Shown here: in pieces, positions 51,214 to 61,737 of the stretch
How positions within the stretch are numbered: the stretch's first letter is position 1
How the letters are laid out: each line of letters starts with the position of its first letter
Assembly (NCBI RefSeq): GCF_001660625.3
Contig: NC_030437.2
Span: 3,548,501-3,612,500 of the forward strand
DNA length: 64,000 nucleotides
Source: Ictalurus punctatus
Lineage: Eukaryota; Chordata; Actinopteri; Siluriformes; Ictaluridae
Reading direction: 5' to 3'
Translations under genes and position numbers: made by a program
The notes under the pieces: generated by a model
What the model was told of the DNA's origin: nothing
What the model saw: only the letters and a program-made list of their open reading frames with translations
Databases searched by the model: none

Positions 51214-51447
51214 CTCCCCCGGTGTTTGTGTATTCACCTGCAGAGACTCACCTGGTCTCCCGAAGGCGCTCCCATTAAGCGACACGAGCATGTTCAATTC
51301 TCCGAGTACCTCAGCATGGACCGCTATAAACACAACAGCACCACACCGAGACTGCAGAAGGCCAGCAGGGCCAAAAAACCCACGGTGGAAGAACCGCACG
51401 ATCGAAACATCGCCAACGGAGTCGGTGAGAGATGGATAAAGTGCTCG

Positions 51448-51514
<67 letters not shown>

Positions 51515-52063
51515 GGTAGCGATGTAGCAGTATAAGGTCTGACATAGTTGTTCATGGGGAAAGTGTGACGTGTGTTTCAACGTCACGCTGTTTGTTTTTA
51601 TGTCCAGACCCAGAGCACCATAACAACAACAACAACAAGCCTCTGTCGAACGGCAGCGTTTCCTCTGCCTTTCTCCTCGGCCTTTCTCCGTCCGACTTCA
51701 GGTAACAAACTGTCCCACCTGTCTTTGTATATGTAGTATAATGTGCATCATGATAATAACACGTTGGTGTCAGCATCATATTGTCACTCGAATAATTAAA
51801 ATGAATAGTTTTTTTCAGCGTGCGCACTCAGTTTCTTTCTGTGACGTTCCTCCAGCTCGTCGGAGTACCTGTTCCGGCTGACTGCGGTGCTCGTGCACCA
51901 CGGCGACACGCACTCGGGTCACTTCGTCACGTACCGCCGCGGCCCGGCGTCGTTCGGCCCGCAGTGGCTGTGGGTGTCGGACGAGTCCGTGCGCAAGGCC
52001 AGCCTGCAGGAAGTGCTCTCCTCCAGCGCGTACCTGCTGTTCTACGAGCGTGTGCGCAGGTGA
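40629..52063 (+). CDS. usp30: USP30, mitochondrial outer-membrane deubiquitinase
   Basis: Cysteine protease that removes Lys6-linked and other ubiquitin from outer-membrane proteins and opposes Parkin/PINK1 mitophagy. Exons: 40629-40699, 43057-43166, 43785-44069, 44527-44630, 44776-44874, 44985-45030, 45163-45257, 50138-50197, 50350-50436, 50874-50951, 51214-51424, 51608-51701, 51856-52063. Total 1548 nt, 515 aa against 517 in human. N-terminal membrane anchor: VMKNWGVIGGIAAAVAVGVY at about residues 27-50, followed by a basic DRKKRRR stretch. Catalytic Cys73 in NLGNTCFLN, His469 in HSGHFVTYRR, Ser488 in WLWVSDES, the unusual Ser in place of Asp/Asn that marks USP30. Zinc-type CxxC pairs (CKRC, CENC) are present. 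Exon 3 has a TQTD minisatellite (residues 108-143). Intron 4 is GC-AG (GAACAG|GCAAGT). Intron 7 is almost wholly a satellite array. The ATG at 40629 is chosen for frame; an ATG at 40622 is out of frame. Confidence 0.97.
41112..42662 (-). mobile_element. Degenerate Tc1-like transposon in usp30 intron 1
   Basis: Termini GTCTTGTGAAAAAATAAGTA and TACTTATTTTTTCACATGAC are inverted. On minus the C-terminal transposase part is still open (41346-41645: TFQQDNDPKHTSKSTKEWL, SQSLDLNPVEM, WGDLKRA), giving the second Asp and the Glu of the DDE triad. Upstream pieces towards 42330 are broken (IMPRSEEF and RKAFRKKGLR style HTH start, PRTTKFN). It is about 1.55 kb, near full length, antisense to usp30, with frameshifts and stops. 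Confidence 0.85.
43919..44036 (+). repeat. 12-bp coding minisatellite (TQTD)n inside usp30 exon 3
   Basis: About 9.7 copies of GGACACGCAGAC in frame encode nine consecutive Thr-Gln-Thr-Asp units (residues 108-143) within the catalytic domain, in the loop between the helix FISWLQDFTS and the conserved TLLQLL segment. The copies are identical at DNA level, so the array is recent or actively homogenised. Human has a short non-repetitive loop there. Both flanking reading frames are intact. Confidence 0.97.
45258..50137. repeat. AT-rich 30-bp satellite array filling usp30 intron 7
   Basis: From about 45290 to 49870 the sequence is a tandem array of a 30-bp monomer containing TATAGTACATTACAG and TATAGTATAGA with a variable AAYGG/ACCGG/ACTGG/AACAG end. 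The centre is highly uniform; the outer 300-400 bp on each side (45290-45660, 49700-49870) are degenerate, as expected when unequal exchange homogenises the middle. A recognisable variant block (GCACGGTATAGTACAGTATA followed by GTAGAGTATTACAG) recurs near 46381, 46570, 47127, 47347, 47732, 48823 and 49651, indicating higher-order repetition. Tyr-rich frames up to 171 codons (CNVLYRSILY type) on minus are a by-product of the unit length being divisible by three. Confidence 0.97.
50460..50590. repeat. Dispersed non-coding repeat (MITE-like), fragment in usp30 intron 9
   Basis: GTGCTGATTGGTCAGAAAGTGTTGATC and TTTCTATAGTAACAACTGTTAG match the core of the family described at 13235. Located within the intron between exons ending 50436 and starting 50874. 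Confidence 0.5.
51180..51213. repeat. (GT)n tract at usp30 exon 11 acceptor
   Basis: About 14 TG dinucleotides run directly into CAG of the 3' splice site for the exon at 51214. A second, longer GT tract (about 51450-51510) follows that exon's donor. Confidence 0.95.
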
Positions 52064-53490
52064 ACCCAGGGAACGACCAGATCCGGGCTCATGGGTCTAC
52101 GGAGACCGTGTTAACATTAAAAAGATCGTGTAGCTGAGAGAACTCTGCCTCGACACGCTGAGTTTACCAAAAAAAAGCTTCCGACGAAGCGGGTTCTAAA
52201 AGAGGACCCGGTGACGATTTTCACAAAGGAGGTTTCTGAGTGAAAAAACGGCTCTGTGAATAGTTACGGGTTGTATTGGGTACGAGAAAAACACTCTATA
52301 CGCCTGCTCAATCACGCAGCTATCCAATCAGCCGATAGGATTTAAGCCGAAGAACTCTTAAGGCTTCCGTAAATCGAACCCGTTTCTCTGATTCTTACTG
52401 GTGTAATGCTATTTTTTGCACTTTATTCATTGCGGAAGCTTCTTTTAAAAAAAAAAAAAAAAAAAGCTATGAAGTACCTCAAAGGAAGAGCGTTGATCTA
52501 GAAGCAGAAGTGAAAGTCTAACACTGATACTGGATTCAGGTGTGTTCCACCACAGTGTTGTTAGAGAAGAGGTGGTTTGGATGGTTAAGGGGCCTAGCGT
52601 TTCTAAAGCAGCTCTACTCGGACCCAGACGACGTAAGCTTCGTCTGCCGGTCTTGGTGTGCTGAAGGTGTTGGACTTTGATACAAAATGCAGGAAGGAGA
52701 ATGTACTTTAAACTTTATAGTACACTCTTGATACTCAGCAGTCGTGAAACCTTTTTGTTTAATGATTCTTCAAGAAGCGTAAAGGGGTTTTTCCCCCAGA
52801 GAAACAAGAACGCTTCAGGGTGTTGGGTGGAACCTTTTTGTACTAGGAGTGTACGTGGAGAACGGAGCCCGGGATTATTAGCTGCTAATGAATCTGTCTG
52901 TGTGTGTGTGAGAGAGAGTGAGTGAGTACTGGATCTCAAATGTCAATTTTTATAAGATGTTGTACATCCATTGTTTTTTTTGTTTTTGTTTAACATTTTG
53001 TTCTTGTCCCTCTTGATCATGTGACCCTGCATCAGTCTCTTAATTATGTCCCATTATGTAGCGAAACCTATGAGGGAGCTGGGTTTGCTTCTGCCGTGCC
53101 AGTCTTCCAGTCCAGATGCAGCTTTAATTAGACAAGAAGGAGCCATGGTCCTGAATTTTTATCATTGTTAAACCTTTTTAGATCTTTGCTGTGGTGATTG
53201 GTAAAAAAAAAAAAAAAAAAAAAAAAGAAGAGAAATAACCGAAGGTATGTATTTGTGTGTGTGTGTGTGTGTAACTGATCTGTTCAGTGTTTATATCGGT
53301 TCAGGTGGAAACGGCTCAATGGCGAGTATTGTTCCAAAAAAAAAAAAAATTAAAAAGCTAATTATATGCTAAACCATTTGCACTGAGATATTTTTATGAT
53401 AACTTCCTACCCTGTGTATGATTTGTAAGGTTTTTTGGAATGTTTTCTCAATTGTAAACGATGTTAAATAAATTTCTGCAACTGTAAAGC
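52064..53490 (+). other. usp30 3' untranslated region and poly(A) signal
   Basis: No exon is seen after the TGA at 52061-52063. AATAAA is at 53467-53472, followed by TTTCTGCAACTGTAAAG, giving a 3'UTR of about 1.4 kb. It includes A-tracts near 52447, 53202 and 53336. Confidence 0.6.
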
Positions 53491-53549
53491 CTCTCTGGTT
53501 TGCGATAGGTCAGTCAATCATTAATAATTCCTAGTTCTTTTGTTGAAGA

Positions 53550-53610
53550 CCTGCCCTCTCCAAGATGGCGGCGTAGCTGACGTGTTTTGCGAAGCACGGT
53601 GCTACCGGAT
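53550..53610. promoter_or_regulatory. Orphan YY1-like start-site motif, CTCCAAGATGGCGGCGTAG
   Basis: The word CCAAGATGGCGGCG at about 53561 is the same motif that marks the starts of lman2l (AAAGATGGCGGCC) and araf (AAGATGGCCGCC). The ATG here is followed at once by TAG, so it does not open a protein. It lies between usp30's poly(A) site and the unknown exon at 54639. It could be the transcription start of an unannotated RNA or gene, a retained promoter, or coincidence. Confidence 0.3.
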
Positions 53611-54154
53611 ATAATTGAGTGGTCAACAAATCAGCACAGCGCCAGGTGTGCTCGCGTGCTGGTTCCATAGTAATTTATATTATAAATGGTTTTTTTTTTT
53701 CCTCCGAAATAACATAGCAGTATTTTACAGAATCTCATTCAGACGTATTTTTTTTAAAATTATTATTTGTACTTTATTTACGGAAGTAGAATCTACTACT
53801 GACTAGACGCAACGCAAATAGGCCAATCAGGACACCGCTAATAACCACGCCCACCGCGCGATTCGCTCTGCACAGTGTTGCCAGATTCCGCGGTTTTCCC
53901 ACGAAACCTTTCAAACATCAACGTTGGATTAATGAAGTTTTAAGAATTTTTTTTGTATTGCAACCACTTAATGAATAGGATTATATTCCCTACAGTTAGT
54001 ATTAAATATATGAGCATACTGTGGCAATGATTAAATGATCACTACATTCTGAAGAAGTACAGTAACACATTTTTAATCCCAGAAGGGAAATGAATCAATA
54101 CAATGTTTCATATATCAAGAACATAAAAAGACTGGATGTCTGTGTAAACCCAGA

Positions 54155-54155
54155 T

Positions 54156-54232
<77 letters not shown>
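54155..54232. repeat. (TA)n microsatellite
   Basis: About 36 TA dinucleotides without interruption, a likely cruciform-forming tract, between usp30 and pxmp2. Confidence 0.97.
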
Positions 54233-54235
<3 letters not shown>

Positions 54236-54638
54236 AATGAAGTTTTGTTTAAGGAGACATGGGTTTAACATTTATGAAAGGTGTCTCTAATATATCTGTC
54301 CATAATAATTGTAATAATTGTCCATAATAATTGTAATTTATTAGCAGTAACCCTGCTTCGTCACACCGCACCACGTGGAATATTTTTTTAGAAAGTGTTT
54401 TATTCCTTATTAATAGCCTGGAGATTAAATCTGCTTGTCCTGAACTCCTGGCCTAGTAGCTGTTTTGTCTTAGAGATGATGTATTATTATATCTTCCGAA
54501 ATAAAAAAAAAAACTTAAACATCAGCTAAAACATAACAGATTACATGTGAAGGTGTGTGTGGAATTTATGGCAAACTCCAACACAATAAAATCTACTTTT
54601 GTATGAACATATTATGTTGTGAACTGTGAACTGGTTTG

Positions 54639-54930
54639 TCAGATTTTCAAAGTGGCTTTATATTTAAAATGAGTTCCAACCGTACCATCCAGATGCACCG
54701 GATGCTTCCTGTTGACGATCCTGAAATAAATGACATTTTTGCTGTGTAGGATTTCGTTCTCATCGAAGTCAACGTGCGTAGGTGAGAAGTCATTCACAGT
54801 TGAGAAGCGATTCTTGTTAAAATCTTCGCTAGTCTCTATATTAAGCTTGTTGTGAGGGGTGGGGTGTGTCTTGAACGCGAACTGGCTGTTGTGTAAATCA
54901 GTCCAGCACCTCAACACGTCCTGTTTCAAA
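54639..54930 (-). CDS. Possible terminal exon of an unrecognised minus-strand gene
   Basis: The minus strand has an open frame that ends in TGA/TAA at 54639 and begins after a good acceptor (a long pyrimidine run, then GAAACAG|GACGTG near 54923). It encodes about 94 residues with normal amino-acid composition, beginning DVLRCWTDLHNSQFAFK, including PTHVDFDENEILHSKN, VIYFRIVNRKHPVHLDG and ending FKYKATLKI. I do not recognise the family. Composition is unlike the repeat-born frames elsewhere, and the acceptor plus stop suits a last exon, but no partner exons could be found with confidence in the 0.7 kb up to pxmp2. It could equally be a chance frame or a decayed exon. Confidence 0.35.
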
Positions 54931-55664
54931 AAAAAAAAGGGTAGTTTCGGGATCATTTTACTGACTCGGGTCTTTGAATCTCGTTCAGAATATAATTAAA
55001 ATGTTACGTGTTAAATTCCCCAACACATCTAGTACTTACGCAAACGTTGATCGCATTTGGAATAAAAAAACAACTATAGGCTAACGCAGCCAAGGCCGAA
55101 TTATGAGAAGCAGAAATGATTCATTAATAGCTTAGCCGAATCTTCAGGCTATCACCGGAAGAACGGACTAATCGACTAATCATCTCTGTTTCCTGTACAG
55201 AACCTATGAGTGTATACGCGGTCAAACACTCTGAGACAGCTCACTGTTCCCGAGTCATTTTACAAATCCGTTCAAAATGGACGAATCGTTCACGAACGAC
55301 GCGTCACTAAACACGCGCCATTCCATGATTCGACTTTAGCAAAGAAAGTTCTTCATCTGGTGAGTTGTGCTATACAATAACATTCATAGTGTCAGCTGTC
55401 ATGTTTTCTGTCCTTTGGTTTCATTCTGTTTTGTTTTTCAAGATTTACAAGACTGGTTAATGTTACAACTGACCCCACTCTCCCCTAGTGTCAATTTAGT
55501 GTATTTTACATGTTACAGTGTTCATCGTACCAAAAGCTGAGTTTTGGTACGCATACCTGGCAACCCTGACTCCGCCTCTTGCTCACATGTGGCCTTCATT
55601 AGCTGAGCGTTGGAGCAGTTCGAGCTACACTGCTGCAGTCCAAGGTAGAAAAACAATAACCACA

Positions 55665-58600
55665 ATGCCCGCGCAAAGTGTGCCGATCCGAGACCCGGCT
55701 TTGCCCAGCAGATTACTGCTGCAGTATTTACACTTGTTAAAGAAATATCCGATCATCACCAAATCTGTTACAAGGTCAGTTGGCTTGTTTATTAACTCAC
55801 TTAAAGTCCTACTTGAAGGTTTTGGGGTGGGTTGTTTGGATGAAACATCCTGAGAGTCAACTATAAAAATATATATATATAACAATATCTATTAATATAA
55901 CCACCGATCAGACATAACTTTAAAACCACTGGCAGGTGAAATGAATAACACTGATCATCTTGTTACAATGGCACCTGTCAACGGTGGGATATATGTATAT
56001 TGGGCAACAAGTGAACAGTCAGATCTCGAAGTTGATGTGTTGGAAGCAGGAGAAATGGGCAAGCGTAAGGATCTGAGCGACTTTGACAAATTGTGATGGT
56101 TAGACGAGCGTCTCCAAAACGGCAGGTCTTGCTGGGTGTTCATGATATGCAGTGGTTCGTACCTACCAAAATTGGTCCAAAGGGGAAGCTGCGGAGCTGC
56201 AGACCTGACAGAGCGCCCATGCTGACCCCGTGTCCACCGCTGAAAGTGGGAACGTGAGCATCAGAACTGAACCTTGGAGAAACGGAAGAAGGTGGACTGG
56301 TCTGATGAATCACGTTTTTCTTTTACATCATGTGGTGCGCGTGTGTGCGTCACTTACCTGGGGCCACTCTGGGAAGAATGTAAGCTGGTGGAGGAAGTGT
56401 GATGCTCTGGGCAATGTTCTGCTGGGAAATCTTGGTTCCGGGCATTCATGGTGATGTTATTTTGACCCGTACCACCTTTCTAAACATTGCAGCAGACCAA
56501 GTACACCCCTTCATGGTCGCGGTAATCCCTAATAACAGTGGCCTCTTCCAGCAGGATAATGCTGCAAAAATTGTTCAGAAACGGTTTGAAGATCATGACA
56601 ACGAGATCAGGGTGTTGACTCGGCCTCCAAATTCCCAGATCTCAATCCAATCAAGCGTCTGTGCGATGTGATGGACAATCGAGTCCGAGGCCCTGCTTCG
56701 CAACTTACAGGACTTTAAGGATCTGTTGCTAACGTCTTGGTGCCAGATACCACAGCACGCCTTCAGAGGTCTTGTGGAGTCCGTGCCTCGCCGTGTTCAG
56801 AGCTGTTCTGGTGTTACCTACACAATTTTAGGCAGGTGGTTTTAATGTTCTTGCCGATCGGTATGTATAACATTTGTTACTGTTGGTTTGTCATGTGTTC
56901 CATCGCTGTAACATCATTAGAAGAAACATGTACCCCATGGTTATGCTTCATTGTCCTTGGACCCCACTTTGAGAGTCCTATAAATAATAATAATAATGTA
57001 GAGAAATCAACAACGCATTGTTAGCTCTAATACTTATCCAGCCAAATATATATTTCATCCAATTAAAGTAAAAAGCATGTACAGTGCCACACATCAGCCC
57101 ACTGATTCAAACTCGGAAACATCCATGTACAAGATATGTTACGTATTAACTTTTCCACCATGTTCGGATGTGAACAAATAGATCTTTGCACTCCAGGATT
57201 GTTTGCGCGCGGCCTTTTTTTTGGTGAATTGACCCTATGGAGATGATTCCACGCCAGAGCAAAGAACAAACACGTTACTGATTTTCCAAATGAAAACGTC
57301 TCCTGTGTTATGTTTTTCAGTGCTGTTCTGTCTGCTTTGGGAAACCTGCTTTCTCAAGCTCTAGAGTCCAAGAAAAAGCAGAAAGAAGGTCAGTCCGGGA
57401 AAGACGTGGACGTTTACGGACCCGTCCGCTTCGCTGTGTACGGGTATGGTGATCTGGCAACCACGTGTGCTCAATTTCTTTGGGTTTAGCCCTCATTTAT
57501 TTGTTCAGATTAGTGCGTTAGTAATTATCAAGCTGGCTCGTCTTTCTCGAATCAGAATGAGCGGTATTACAATGGGCTGTTTTCACATTTGTTCTCTGTT
57601 GTGCTAAATTACCAAGGAAACTACTTCAGATCAGTTTCCGTGTCGGTATTTAACCGTGCGATTTCGTGTTTTCAGGCTTGTCATCACAGGTCCACTGAGT
57701 CATTACTTCTACCAGCTGCTGGAGCTGCTGTTCCCAGCCTCGGCTCCTTTCTCCATGTTGAAGCGCCTCCTGCTGGAGCGACTCGTCTTCGCCCCGGCTT
57801 TCCTCCTCCTCTTCTTTGTGGTGATGAACACGTTGGAGGTAGACACACACCTTGTCCTAGGAGTTTCAGTAGACGCTTCAGGATTTCACTCTGCCCTCAT
57901 CATTGTTGTATATCACTGCGCTGATCTATGAAACACTGGCACCTGAGTCTGATTGGACAAAATCCAACAATATCACATATGTATGTGTTTTTCAGAACAC
58001 ATTTCATATATATCATATGTATATATGCATGTATAAACCTGCCGTTTTGGAGATGCTCTGACCCAGTCTTCTAGCCGTCACAATTTGTCGCTCAGATCCA
58101 TACGCTTGCCCATTTGTCCTGCGTCCAACACCTCAACTTCAAGAACCGACTGTTTGCTTGCTTGTACCGAGATGATAAATGTTGTTCTCGTCACCTGTCA
58201 GCGGTTTTAATGTTCTTGCTGATTGGTGTAAATACTTGATAGATGATGTTATGACAGAATACTACAGAATAGTAATAGTATGGTGAAGTAGCACACAATT
58301 ATGCCTAAAATGAGCGTTTTCATGCCTTTAAAAAGCTACAAGCATGGCTTAAATAGCCTCCTGCTGTTGTAAATGTGAAATCCGATGGCTCGCTGTAGGG
58401 GAAGACCAACGCAGACCTTCAGGATAAGCTGAAAGCGAGATTCTGGCTTGCTCTCAAGATGAACTGGAAAGTCTGGACACCGTTTCAGTTCGTCAACATC
58501 AACTACGTGCCTGTGCAGGTGAGTCTGACACCAAAAAATAAGACGCAGTCAGATATCCAGTGTCTGCCGTCAGAGCGAACAGGTTAGTAAAGACGCTGTT

Positions 58601-58964
58601 CAATCGTCCTCCTCCTTATTGGCCGGGTTTAAAAAATAAGATCTGCTCATTTTATTGTTGTTGTTTAGACAGTCACAGTGCATTCTGGGTACAGTAATGT
58701 TGACTCAATCCCTTAGACGTCCAAGATCTTGCCTAAGAAATGTTGCTGTAGCTGTTAAAGTCATCAAACAACCCATAGGATAGCAATGAAGGGAAATAAA
58801 GAGACGTAGACGTACGTGTGTTAAAAATAGGATCGTGAGACAGATCCATTTCATGTCCTTTCTTAAAAAATTTTTTGTTCTCTCTCTCTCTGCAGTTTCG
58901 AGTGCTGTTTGCCAACCTGATCGCCTTGTTCTGGAACGCCTACCTCACGTCCGTCAGGAAATGA
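55665..58964 (+). CDS. pxmp2: PXMP2, peroxisomal membrane protein 2 (Mpv17/PMP22 family)
   Basis: Small multi-pass peroxisomal membrane protein, in mammals a channel for small metabolites. Exons: 55665-55774, 57321-57443, 57676-57838, 58399-58518, 58896-58964. Total 585 nt, 194 aa against 195 in human. Conserved stretches: YLHLLKKYPIITKSVT, SAVLSALGNLLSQ, VRFAVYG then ITGPLSHYFY, LLLERLVFAPAFLLLFF, MNWKVWTPFQFVNINYVPVQ and FRVLFANLIALFWNAYL, the last two being the Mpv17/PMP22 signature. Four hydrophobic segments are visible. The poly(A) signal AATAAA is at 59454-59459. Intron 1 holds a Tc1-like element and intron 3 a fragment of the same family. A Tc1 remnant also lies downstream. Confidence 0.95.
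55895..56870 (+). mobile_element. Degenerate Tc1-like transposon in pxmp2 intron 1
   Basis: Left end ACCACCGATCAGACATAACT then TTAAAACCACTGGCAGGTG; right end GGTGGTTTTAATGTTCTTGC then CGATCGGTATG, imperfect inverted termini. On plus, GKRKDLSDFDK (near 56057) is a transposase start; later MLWAMFCWEILVPGIHGDV, TRTTFLNIAADQVHPFM and GLFQQDNAAKIVQ retain the core with the second Asp; NSQISIQSSVCAM is a shifted DLNPI region. The N-terminal two thirds are heavily deleted. It is inactive. Confidence 0.85.
58035..58240 (-). mobile_element. Fragment of the same Tc1 family in pxmp2 intron 3
   Basis: Contains TTTTGGAGATGCTCTGACCC, CGTCACAATTTGTCGCTCAG, and CACCTGTCAGCGGTTTTAATGTTCTTGCTGATTGG. The last phrase matches the right terminus of the element at 55895-56870, and the CACAATTTGTC segment is the reverse complement of its GACAAATTGTG. 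So it is an internally deleted copy in the reverse orientation. Confidence 0.65.
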
Positions 58965-59554
58965 AACCCCAGAGTTAATGTTGAAGTACGGTTACGTGGG
59001 GGTCAGTACTAACGAAACCAGTGTGTGCCTTTTTTAAAAGACGCTGTACTAGATCAGGTTTGACTTTCCAAGCTTTCTAAAAAAAAAAAAAAGAGCATGA
59101 ACTACTGTCACGTTAGATATCATGAAGAGGAACTAGCAGATGGCTTCTTCGAAAGATCGGCAGCTTAATCACACAGAGTTAATGAGCGACTGTAATGCAC
59201 ACCCATTTTGCCGACATTTATTTTAAAAAATATCCAAAAAACATCTGGTTTCATAATTTTCACACCTCAGCCGACTGATTTTTTTATTATTTGCAGACGT
59301 GAAAATTTGTATCGAAGCAAGTGAAACAGTGTTAATTCTTATTTTGACAGTAATAATGCACTAATGCTGTTGTACCACTGTCTCAGTCAACACTGATCGT
59401 AGCATTGTGTTCATTATAGTACTGCATTTTATAAGTTTGTACAGATGTTTAATAATAAAAATAATAATAATTTGACTCATTAAATCATGCTTTTATTGAT
59501 TACAACCACACGTATGTTTGGAGCTTACGGTTACAGAAATGGAGGAAATGTGTC

Positions 59555-59800
59555 ATACCACAGCGCTGTTGAATTCTCAATTCTGATTGGTCAGGTGTAC
59601 ATGATGTGTCTTCCGTTAACGAATAAAAAAACTGTAATGTTGGCGGTGATGTCACTGACTGTTGTTTTGGGGTTTTTCTTCACAGCTCTCACAATGTTTC
59701 CGTCATCAGCTGTTGTTTTCCCGTTCGGTGTCTGCTGCTCAGTACACCAGTGGTTTATTATTTTTTTTCAGGACATTACGAAATTGTTGTAATGGTTATG
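59555..59800. repeat. Dispersed non-coding repeat (MITE-like), copy downstream of pxmp2
   Basis: CACAGCGCTGTTGAATTCTC, AATTCTGATTGGTCAGGTGT, and related words match the start of the family whose core is in other copies. It begins about 90 bp after the pxmp2 poly(A) signal. Confidence 0.5.
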
Positions 59801-59829
59801 TCCGATGTTTGTGCAATGCCTCTGATTGA

Positions 59830-60190
59830 TTTGACCTCTTTTCTCAGCTTCAAAATGGCTTGCTTTGCTCCCATAGACAGCTCCTTGATCTTCATGTTGG
59901 TTTAACCTTTTTAACAGCAAATGCAGTCTTCACAGGCGAAAGCGAAGGTTCAAACCAAGAGCAGATGTTCAGACCTATTTATTGTTTAAACAGTCAATCT
60001 CAGGACACACCTGGGTAACAAGAAACACCTGTCAGTCACATATTCAAATATTTTGCTCAGGAAATAAAAGCTGAAATTCGCAAATCTCGTCTCATTTTCA
60101 TCTTTTTATCTCAAACCGAAATGTCTTCAGTCTACAGCAAAAAACAAACGAATTGGTCTTGCTGTTTTAACCACTAACATTTTAAAACTT
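59830..60190. mobile_element. Tc1-related fragment (family of 25095-25690)
   Basis: Shares GAAATAAAAGCTGAAATT and AACAAACGAATTGGTCTTGC with 25095-25690. Upstream on the minus strand CAACATGAAGATCAAGGAGC resembles the Tc1-like start seen there. No intact coding. Confidence 0.45.
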
Positions 60191-60689
60191 TAAAGTGTTA
60201 GTTATTTTGTTTACAAATATATATTTTTACACCACATCAGTAATTCCTTCTTAGTCTGTTCAGGACTGAGGTGTTGTTCTGACTATGGCCTGTAGAGGGC
60301 ACACACTTCCTGCTTTGAAAAGCCCAGTGCAGTTTTAGTAGGTTTTCCTGACTTCCTTCACACACTAGTTGCATTGTACTTGTGAAGGTACAGTCTGTAG
60401 TCCTCCAAATCTTAGCTTACAACCATTCGGATAGAAATGGAGTTTCCCTTGATTTTTCTTTTTACTTGAACAGTTTTTGTTTGTCTTTTTCAGTCATATT
60501 AATAGAATCCCATAAAAACCGACCCTCATCAGAAGCACCTTTGGGACCATAAATACGTTTATTGCAACAGGATAATAAAGAAGCTTGTTTTCCTCCATCC
60601 ATAATCACCATTGAATTGCTGCTTAGACTTGATCGTGTACAGTTTTCTTGAATTAGAACAAAATCTAAATTAATTAGGAATTCAGTTCT

Positions 60690-61500
60690 GAATCTGAATA
60701 GTCCAGAGAATTAATGCTGCAGACTTCGTTCATCAGACATGGGCCAAGTTGTTTCAGACATGAGAAAGCGCCATGTGTTGACCTGCTTTAACCCAGATAA
60801 TGTACCAAAATGGCTTTCGGTGGGAAAAAACACCACCACCAGATATATATGTTAATAAGGTTCAAAATGGAAACCCGTTCACTGAAGATCATATACTGTG
60901 ATACACTGTGCATTATCATTGGGACATCTAGATCCCTGAGAGGGGAAAAAAAAACCTGTATTCCAGCATAGGAATCTTATCCTATCTGTGAAACATGATG
61001 GTGGTAGTCTCATGGTTTGAACCTGTTTTGCTGCATCTGGGCCAGGAAGACTTGCTATCGTTAGTGGAACAATGAGTTCTGTAGTACTACCAGCGATTTC
61101 TAAAGGAAAATGTCAGGACATCTGTCCATGAACTGAATCTGAAGAGAAAGTTGGTCACGCAGCAAGACAACGACCTTAAACACACAAGTCGTTCTACCAA
61201 ACAATGTTTAAAGAAGAATAAAGTTAATGTTTTGGAACGGCCGAGTCAAATCCCTGACCTTAATCCAATAGAAATGTTGTGGAAGAACCTGAAGCAAGCA
61301 GTTCATGTGAGGAAACCCACCAACATCCCACAGCTGTTCTGTCCTGAGGAACGGGATAAAATTCCTCCGAGCCAATGTGCAGGACTGATCAACAGATACC
61401 CCAAACGTTTAGTTACAGTTATTGCCCACCAGATACTGAAAGCAATAGTGCACATACTTTTGCCACTCACAGAAATGTAATGTTGCATCATTTTCCTCAA
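60690..61500 (+). mobile_element. Tc1-like transposase remnant upstream of the elastase gene
   Basis: Plus strand retains GGSLMV-like text near 61000 (TGATGGTGGTAGTCTCATGG) and an open C-terminal part at 61151-61480: QQDNDLKHTSRSTKQCL, ERPSQIPDLNPIEMLWKNLK, LINRYPKRLVTVI. The second Asp and the Glu of the catalytic triad are visible. The N-terminus is degenerate and clear termini were not found. It ends about 240 bp before the elastase start. Confidence 0.8.
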
Positions 61501-61689
61501 GAAATAAATTACCTAGTATAATAGTTTTGTGGGAGTGCAGAGTGAAGGCCATGAGAATTTGTGTCTGGAAACCAGCTGCACAAAACATGACACGGCCTTC
61601 TAAACTAATTATAGTTTTTTATCCAATGGGTGATCGACAAATTCATACTTTTTTTTATAAACGGGGCGTAGCTTTGTTGGGAGAAGAAG

Positions 61690-61737
61690 GATTTATAATT
61701 TGACTCGACGTGTAAGTGTCAGCAGAATCAAGTCAAC
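61690..61737 (+). promoter_or_regulatory. Elastase gene TATA box and short 5'UTR
   Basis: GATTTATAATTTG places a TATA-like element at 61692-61697, about 40-46 bp before the ATG at 61738. This fits the usual compact promoter of pancreatic protease genes, with transcription expected to begin near 61722. Confidence 0.55.
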
